64,000 nucleotides of DNA from Neostapfia colusana (taxonomy: Eukaryota > Streptophyta > Magnoliopsida > Poales > Poaceae). Shown here piece by piece: positions 57,612 through 64,000 of this stretch. The stretch's first letter is position 1, and each line of letters opens with the position of its first letter. The notes under the pieces are model-generated. The model ran no database searches, had not been told where the DNA came from, and saw only the letters and a program-made list of their open reading frames with translations. The DNA lies in NCBI GenBank assembly GCA_030760725.1, contig JASWHV010000003.1:112438153-112502152 (forward strand). Reading direction: 5' to 3'. A program made the translations under genes and the position numbers.

Positions 57612-58490
57612 CTAAGCACCGGTACCCCTTATGAATAAGGGAATACCCGAGAAAAACACACCGTGTCGAGCGGGGCTCAAGCTTATGCGGGGCAGTGGCG
57701 GAAAGTTTAGGGTAGCAAGCGCACCCGAAAACTCAAAGGTGATCGTAAAGAGGATCGGTGCCATATAAAGCAAAGTAGGGGTGGAGGCATGAATCTCCTT
57801 GGTAGGAAGGCGGTTAATCAAAAGTGTGACAGCATGGAGAGCCTCCACCTAGTATCGGGCTGGAACAGATGCCTGGAACATCAGGGAGCGCATGACATCA
57901 CTGGTGGTGCGAATCATGCGCTCTGCCTCGCCGTTTTGAGGAGAGGTATACGGACAAGACATGTGTAGCTATACCCCATGTGCAGAGAGAAAGTTATGAA
58001 ACGCAGAGTTATCGAATTCGCGTCCGTTATCACCCTGGACAGCTCGGACGGTGCACCCAAACTGAGTGGAAATCCAAACGAAGAAGTGAGAAAGAGTAAT
58101 AAAAGTCTCAGACTTCAATCGTAATGGAAAAGTCCACGAAAAGTGAGAAAAATTATCAATGATCAACAAGTAATAATTAAAGCCCGATACACTGGTAATG
58201 AGTGATGTCCACAAATCACAATTTATAAGATCAAAAACGTGCTCAACATGAGTCATAGAAGTGGGAAAAGGAAGGCGAACATAGCGACCAAGACAAGCAT
58301 GACATAAGGAGTCATGTGTGCCCCTAGAACACGAGATAATTGAACTACTGACAACTTCGACATAGCATTTGCACCAGGGTGGCCAAGCCGGCGATGCCAA
58401 ATGGTGGATGAAGCTGTCGTAGTCAAAGCAAAAGGCGGTGATGCAGCGAAAGTAGAAAGTCGAAGTGTGTACAGGGGTCCGAGCTATCAC
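57612..58490 (-). pseudogene. Copia 2 integrase
   Basis: The zinc-binding end (SLCHACLGRYVRLPF) and core (FDLINCDLWTS, YYLLIIDNFSHFSW, QGDNGREFDN) are open in 57,969-58,490, with two of the three catalytic acidic residues in context. A stop after LSAHGV and a frame change follow. The later part (57,612-57,848: AVTLLINRLPTKEI) completes the domain. Confidence 0.85.
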
Positions 58491-58506
58491 ATCAAAAAAG
58501 AGATCG

Positions 58507-58960
58507 TCAGGTAGAAAGATCCTTTACAGGCAAACCGAATGGATCAAACTCAATGGAAACATTGTTGTCAGTGGTAAAACGACGGACAGAAAGCAAGTTT
58601 TGAATGATATCCGGAGCGACAAGAATGTTTTTAAGCTGGAAAGAACTCGAGAGACTGGAATCACCTCCTGAGGTGACCGGAAGAACAGACCCACAACAAC
58701 GATAGATGAAGGAAAAGAGGGATTGGGGGGTAGGTGGAAGAGAGTGTACCAGCATTTAGGGTTGTATGGTATGACGCTCCGAAGTCAACTATCCAGTCAG
58801 CACCTGGTGGAGTAAAGTGCATGGTGCTGAAGGAAGAGGCCAGCGACATAGGGGGGGGGGGGGGGGGGCGACAGCACCTCCCTGAACAGAATTTACAGTC
58901 GGCCGAGGGAGGTAGGCGGCAGCCGATCCAACAGCGCCGCAGCCCCCCCTGGGGAAGCAC
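58507..58960 (-). pseudogene. Copia 2 protease and gag-pre-integrase
   Basis: The protease active-site segment reads WIVDFGASYHTT, with Phe where the catalytic triplet D-S/T-G needs Ser or Thr, so this protease would be inactive. After a frameshift near 58,690 the gag-pre-integrase segment reads QLKNILVAPDIIQNLLSVRR. Just upstream is an 18- to 20-base G run (58,849-58,867 on the plus strand). Confidence 0.85.
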
Positions 58961-59606
58961 CTCCCAGGGCGGCAGCGGAGGCCCCCCGTGCGCCTTGGCT
59001 GCTGCGGCGGCATCCCATGGTGCAACAGCGGCGGCGGTACAGGGAGCGACGGCCCAGGGGCCGGCGGCGGCTGCGGGCCAGGCGGCGCCGTCGTGGGGGG
59101 CTGCAGGGGCGGCGACACTAGCGGCGGCGGCCCAAGGGGCGGCTACGGCTACGGGCCAGGCGGCGGCGGCCCGAGGGGCGGCAGCGGCGGCTGCGGGCTA
59201 GGCGGCGCTGTCGTAAGGGGTTGCAGAGGCGGCGGCGGCTCGAGAGGTGGCGGCGGCGGCAACCCAAGGGGCGGTGACGGCGGCAGGCGAATGGAGAACC
59301 GGCTGGCTGCAGCCCTACGGCGGCATCCCGAAGTCAGGCGGGACAACAGGGAGGCGGGGTTGGGCGCCGGCGGCATGGCTATGCGGCGGAGCAACGGCGA
59401 CTGCAGCGAGATCCGCAGAGGCGAAATCGGGAGCAGCGGAGGCGCCGACGGCTGCAGCGGCGCTGGGCCAGAGGGGAGAGGGCGGCTGTGAAGAAGCGGC
59501 GGGTAGCGTGCCAGCGTGGGCAGTGGCGGCGCCGGCGGCGCTGGCCCAGGGCACCGGCGGCTATGAAGGAGTCATTAGGGTTAGGATCCTAATTAGGTTG
59601 ATACCA
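58961..59606 (-). other. Copia 2 gag region replaced by GGC-rich low-complexity DNA
   Basis: Between protease and the 5' LTR about 640 bp consist of imperfect GGCGGC and GGGGCGG repeats with no recognisable gag N-terminal domain or zinc knuckle. Frames in all directions are Ala/Gly/Pro/Arg-rich. It may be an expanded Pro-rich gag linker remaining after deletion of the globular part. Confidence 0.6.
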
Positions 59607-59774
59607 TATTAAAGGGATAATTGTGAGCTGTATTCAATGATGAAAATCAAGAGGTACAGGGTTCATTATATAGAGGGATTAGGTGAGGGGAAAAGTCTAA
59701 ACTACCCCTAACCCTAATCCCTCACTAGTGACTAAACTACTCCTGTGTTACCCATGTAATTATAGAGTCTAACA
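59607..59774 (-). repeat. 5' LTR of copia element 2
   Basis: Starts TATTAAAGGG and ends GAGTCTAACA on the plus strand, with the tRNA-Met type primer-binding site just to its left. Confidence 0.92.
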
Positions 59775-59855
59775 ACTTCTTCCATATCTTTTGCGCCCAC
59801 TCCTACCTCACATGCCATATGACAAAGTGAGACCTGTGATGTGCAATGTTGAAAC

Positions 59856-60014
59856 TGTTGAAATACAAGTGAATTGCCCACCCTTCCCCATCAATTTAAG
59901 CTTTTGGGTGCAACCGGTCGATGCATAGTAGCTTAACATGGTATCAGAGCCAGAGGTCTCGAGTTCAAATCCTGGCGGTTTGGGGTCAACCGGTTAGTGC
60001 ATAGTAGCTTAACA
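59856..60014 (+). mobile_element. TRIM/SMART-like miniature LTR retrotransposon, 159 bp
   Basis: The 5' LTR is 59,856-59,938 (TGTTGAAATACAAG to GCTTAACA). The next bases, TGGTATCAGAGCC, are an initiator-tRNA-Met primer-binding site. The right end repeats GCATAGTAGCTTAACA, but only about 35 bp of the 3' LTR remain (about 59,980-60,014). A perfect GAAAC duplication flanks it (59,851-59,855 and 60,015-60,019). No coding capacity. It lies in the MSH6 pseudogene intron that contains the large exon deletion. Confidence 0.85.
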
Positions 60015-60162
60015 GAAACATGCATGTCAAAGGTATGCTTAAGGTTGAATTTGGACTTAGTACCTGTCCACCTGTCAAGCTCCTCAAGAACGGGGGAGGC
60101 AAGGAAAGGGTTCTTGGATCATAGTCAGGGCTTCCAACGTCTGCTTTTTGCATCTTTCCGCC

Positions 60163-60706
60163 CTCTACAGTAGATTATATGAGAAGGGTAAGCACTAAGC
60201 AGCCAACTATAGTATGTATGTGTCTGCTATGCTTTCTGAGAGAGGATGAGAAGAAAAAGGGAACACAGTCCATTAGATAAATGAGAACAATGACAAGGTG
60301 ACATTCAACACATGAAAGGGACTGTATGTGCTGAACAAACTTTTAACATAATTGAGCTCTAGGGGTGATTAAAGTGAGTTACAGTTGTATGCTGCAAGTG
60401 GAATACCATTTGAGTGGATGAATAAACATAGCATTGTCAGTTACATTATGACATCATTATAGTTGATGATGAGAAGGTTGCTCTCTTGAGATCTCAAAAG
60501 CCAAAAGTGAAAAGTACAATGTCTCAAGTTGTGTAAAGAAAGACTAGGACTGTGATGCAACATTTAACAAATCAGCTTAATGAATCAGCAGAACTACTTT
60601 CGTTCAAGGTAAAAAAAATTGAACATTGTATAATGCCACTAGGGTATTGTTAAATTACATGATTTAACATTACAAAAGAGAGAATTATATCATTTGAAAA
60701 GCACAC
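60163..60706 (-). other. MSH6 pseudogene intron 2
   Basis: AT-rich with GT-AG borders against exons 2 and 3. No exon, transposon end or repeat was recognised in it. Confidence 0.6.
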
Positions 60707-61788
60707 ATTTTCCAAGAAATTTGAACTTCTCCACATCCCGCTGTCCAAAGCGTGTAGCTGCCTCTCCAGCAAGAGCCGTAGGTGCCTTCTCTGTAGTTTG
60801 CTCCCCTGTGACAACAACAACCAAAATCACCAACAGAAAAGCTAAAGTCAGCCTCATAAGCAGTTTTTATAACATTACTCACTCCGGCCACAGCTCATTT
60901 GCACTTCTGCTTCAACTTTTCCTTTGGTATTAACAGCCTCAAAGCTGAACTTTTTAGCACAATCCAATGATGCCACGTCCACATTTTTCCTCTTCCTCGA
61001 AACTGTCGATCCTGAAGCTGATGCCAAACCAGAAGCCAGTTTCGACTGCGCTGAGGCCGATATTGGCAAGGAGGTCCTTGGCTTTCTCTTCCGTGACCTC
61101 ACCGCAACAACCTCCCCCTCATCTTTATCATACAGCTCCACCTCCTCAGAATCATCCAACGCAGCAGCATCCTTTTTCCAGTCCTCGTCTTCAGTCGAAT
61201 CCCCGGCATTATCCTCCTCATCCTCCATCATGGACGGCGATTCCGTGTATCAGACATCCGCCGGAGACGCCGCAGCTTCCTCGCCGGCTGTGAAGGTGGC
61301 GGCGTAAAATCCTGGTCGGCATCCCACTCAAACTTCTCCTTTCCGAGGTAGACCTCCTCCTCGTCGCCATCGTCGTACTTAACGCGGTGTCTGCAGGCGC
61401 CAGCGTCGTAGGACTCCACCCTCCCCTCGTACCACGCGTCATCATGCGGCCAGTACACCGGCAGCCGCCTCCCCACCACCTCGGCCGCAGCCACAGCCAC
61501 CGTGGCCGCGTCACCTTCCCCTACCTTCTTACTCTTCTTTCCCTTCTTTTCTTCCTGCGGCGGTCGCGCCGGCGGAGGTGGCGACTTGAGAGGGGAAGGA
61601 GACGCCACAGCGGGCGTGGGCCTCCGGCGGGCACTAGGGTTCAGTGGCGACGGCGAGGGCTTGGAGCCCCCGTAGCTCAGGCGGGAGGTAGAGGGGGACG
61701 GGGACGAGGGGCAGGAGAAGAAGGCAGTTATCTGGCTCTGCTTCCGCACGAGCGGCGAGCGGCCGTTGCTGAGGCGACGCGACGCCAT

Positions 61789-63404
61789 TGCGATGGGAAG
61801 CCGAAGGGTTTAGGGCTTTGGCGGGGACATGGTTCCGCGGGAGGGGATTTGTAGGGGGCGCGGGGGAAATGGCGCGGAGAAGTGGCGGGAAACGGAGGAC
61901 CGGGGGGGGAGGGGGGAGCGAGGGCGGGAGGGTGACGTCAGCGGGGACCGGAGGCGGCGACCTGCGGCGGCGGAGCGGGCGATGGATGCGGCAGGTGGTC
62001 ACAGGGCACTAACAGGTGGGTTTGGCTGGTGACGCTGGTCATCGTTATATTTTTTTCCCATTGATATGATTATTTTCTTTCAATAAATAAGGCGTATTTG
62101 ATTTGATGTTCAGGATCCCATCTACGGCCGGCGTGACGCCCGCCCCGAAGATCGCAGCCCAGCTCTAGCCAGCAGGGAGCCGAAAAAGACAGGAGTCAGG
62201 GCGGGGCCCACCGTCAACGTCAGATCACGGCCACTAGACCGCCACACGTGTGACACCTTTCCCTTCCCTTCCCATTGCTACTTCCTCGTTACATGCATCT
62301 AAGGCTTACTCTCTACCACTGTTCCACCCATAAGCAAAATATTCATTTTTTTGTTTCCCAAATTTTTCCTCCCCATCGACGCCTTCTTCCTCGGTCGCGC
62401 CCGCTCAAGGATGAGGAAGAGATGGTAAGAAGTTTATTCAATTTATTGATTAGTGTTAGAAAATAAATCACAACAGAAAATTAAATTAATATCAATTAAA
62501 GTATTACATATGCCAGAGCATACACAATAAATCACACATATGCAACAGCATATATAATAAATAAATAACAAATCATATCGCACGTATCGATTTATATAAA
62601 AGAGATTGCAGTAGTTGTTGCCGTGATGTGCTGATGTAGATAAATACAACGACACATACGATAAATTTTGTGAGACTTAGACGAGGGACAAACCGTGGTG
62701 ATGAAGGTGAGCTGAAGCGTTTTACAAAAGCAAGCTTTATTCGTCCTCTTTTGGTTAGGTCTGGGCGTTTGATCTACCTATTATTTTGTTTTAGGTATTT
62801 CGGTCTTTTTTATTTTTATTTTTTTAAAATCAATATCCAAAATATTGTAAAATATTAGTTACAAACATTTTAGGTACCTAAATTTTGGTTTTGTCTTTGG
62901 TCTTACCTAAAATATCCAAGGTGTATATTATACTTATCTCATATTCTCAACGGTTAGTACAAATCCAATATCATTCATAAATTTAATCTCGTGAGGCAAT
63001 AAATTATAATGTCGCTTATGATAGGTCATAAATACACTGTTTAATCTAATGACTTTACCGTGAAATCCCAAAAATTTCATAAGTATAATTGAACTCATCA
63101 ACACTTAGGAAAAATGGGAGTGTCGGTGTTTCGGATTTCCAACTAGTAATCGAATGTACCGTGTGTTCTAACTCGAGGTGGCCTAGCTAAGAACACACGA
63201 AGGATTATCCTGGTTCACGCAAGAATGCTCTTCATCCAGCTGTGGTGTCTCGCTTGCTCTTACTCAAGAATGGGGTTGTTGTTAAAAGTGCGAGAGCATG
63301 CCCTCTCGAACTGACAGGCCTCTCTATTTTTGTCGAGTGCGGGTGAAGCCGAGTGAAACCCATTCGTCCTGCTCATTTTGGATGGCCGGAATCATCGGCT
63401 CTTC
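61789..63404. other. Intergenic DNA upstream of the MSH6 pseudogene
   Basis: Positions 61,789-62,010 are GC-rich and probably the former MSH6 promoter and 5' untranslated region. The rest is mostly AT-rich with no recognised gene. 63,121-63,400 (TGTCGGTGTTTCGG onward) resembles the start of a gypsy LTR but no partner or duplication is visible. Confidence 0.4.
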
Positions 63405-64000
63405 TGTAACAGCCCTAAATTTTTGTAAAGTTGCATTTCAACTTATGAAGAAAAGTTCTGTAGAAGAAAGACTGAATTTGTGTCAAACATATATATTGAA
63501 CACGTAATGGACATGTGAGGGAGTTAAATTTTTTTCTTTAAATTATGCTTAACACATGTAACATGAGGTGTGGAATTCACTACATGATTTAAACTCATGT
63601 GAACCACCACTATGAAGAGGGGGGAAATTTAAACATAAATTGAATCTTTTAAAAAAAATCATGTTCAAATTATACAAATGTAAAGTGAATCCACCAATGA
63701 ATTTCACATGTATCAAAGAGCTTCTATTTCAAATTTAAAAATTTTTGAAGCTCGTCTACCATTTATTCAAAGGAATAATTGAGAGCACACTTAAATTTAA
63801 ATTTGAAATCTGAACCAAACATGGTCAATTTAAAAATCTGATTTCAGATTGGAGTTTCCCGTATTCTTTTTGACCTATTCTCAAATTTTGGTGAATTTTG
63901 GACAAAGGAAGGAGTAGGAATTTCAAAACAAAGGGAGGAGAGAATTGTGGGACTGTGGACCCCATTTGTTAACTCCACAACTCACCCGAACCGACTCTGT
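63405..64000 (+). mobile_element. Start of a Tekay/Del-like LTR, cut by the window edge
   Basis: TGTAACAGCCCTAAATTTTTG resembles the start of the 3.4-kb LTR at 23,517 (TGTAACACCCC) and is followed by the same kind of AAATTTAAA-rich stretch. The element extends past 64,000, so it cannot be confirmed by its other end. Confidence 0.45.

Larger units (their letters stand above)
55033..59774 (-). mobile_element. Ty1/copia element 2 inserted in an MSH6 exon
   Basis: LTRs of 168 bp (55,033-55,200 and 59,607-59,774) are flanked by a perfect ACTTC duplication (55,028-55,032 and 59,775-59,779). Removing the element and one ACTTC rejoins the MSH6 frame. Orientation is minus: the primer-binding site TGGTATCAACC abuts the right LTR (59,596-59,606), and pol runs leftwards. 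By eye the LTRs differ at about 14 of 168 sites (8%), so the insertion is old. Protease, integrase, RT and RNase H are recognisable; gag is mostly absent. Confidence 0.93.
54609..61788 (-). pseudogene. MSH6: MSH6 (DNA mismatch repair MutS homolog) pseudogene
   Basis: MSH6 pairs with MSH2 to recognise base mismatches. Exons on the minus strand: 61,788-60,883, 60,805-60,707, 60,162-60,064, then 59,833-59,775 continued at 55,027-54,957, and 54,852-54,609. Exon 1 has a PIP box QSQITAFF (residues 17-24, PCNA binding) and a Tudor domain (about 105-155, with YWPHDDAWYEGRV). Exons 2-3 give RFGQRDVEKFKFLG and PDYDPRTLSLP. The penultimate exon gives CHMACEVGVG and FLYRLTPGACPKSYG; the last gives IPASVLQRANEKSSDFE. 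Everything between is absent: no connector, lever or clamp domains, no Walker A. Frameshifts lie at about 61,247 (a net loss of one base), about 60,138 and about 54,697. A copia element splits the penultimate exon. A functional copy is presumably elsewhere in the genome. Confidence 0.93.

Noticed and set aside
58734..59612. Long Ala/Gly-rich open frames on the plus strand
   Set aside because: They come from GGC-repeat DNA inside the copia element and run against its coding direction.
59939..59980. Possible tRNA gene (TGGTATCAGAGCC with GAGTTCAAATCC)
   Set aside because: The first word is a primer-binding site complementary to initiator tRNA-Met beside a TRIM LTR; no cloverleaf can be formed.
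60685..60891. 68-codon minus-strand frame spanning an MSH6 exon-intron border
   Set aside because: It is a wrong-frame shadow of MSH6 exon 2; the true frame reads across GT-AG borders.

Overview
This window is nuclear DNA from a flowering plant, most likely a grass and probably of the panicoid or chloridoid type. The evidence is spliced genes with GT-AG introns, a dense nest of plant LTR retrotransposons and DNA transposons, an Au-like SINE, and a mismatch-repair gene remnant whose protein resembles grass MSH6. No prokaryotic features, rRNA, tRNA genes or CRISPR arrays are visible.

Layout. (1) 1-13,490: the 3' seven exons of a conserved plant gene on the + strand. Its N-terminal exon is not visible. 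Its introns hold a 613-bp solo LTR, three hAT-type non-autonomous transposons with 8-bp target duplications, decayed RTE/LINE copies and a SINE. (2) About 14.4-31.35 kb: a CACTA (En/Spm) transposon remnant with TTACGACGG subterminal repeats and a decayed Transposase_24-type gene. It is split by a non-autonomous Ty3/gypsy element (16,072-27,752, minus strand), which itself contains a 3.4-kb solo LTR. (3) About 31.4-50.5 kb: a decayed Ty1/copia element whose gag is interrupted by a Reina-like chromovirus (31,387-37,018, target duplication CATCC) and by a second non-autonomous gypsy element (37,167-43,730, target duplication ATGGC). It is cut off on the right by the 3' part of a third gypsy element ending at 50,483. 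(4) About 50.5-54.5 kb: a weak hAT-like segment and unassigned, mostly AT-rich DNA. (5) 54,609-61,788, minus strand: a wrecked copy of MSH6. It keeps the PIP box and Tudor exon and the last two exons. It has lost the exons for nearly all of the MutS core and ATPase, carries at least three frameshifts, and has a copia element inserted in its penultimate exon (target duplication ACTTC) and a 159-bp TRIM/SMART-like element in the intron at the deletion. (6) 61.8-64 kb: intergenic DNA and the start of another LTR.

Only the first gene looks like a functional host gene. The rest is a layered insertion history in which most layers can be read from their target-site duplications. The most interesting observations are the MSH6 pseudogene that could still express a short PIP-Tudor protein, the ACGTG (G-box/ABRE-like) tandem repeats shared by three related gypsy elements, the CAG-to-TAG type decay of the Reina element, and gypsy elements that keep gag and RNase H but lack reverse transcriptase.
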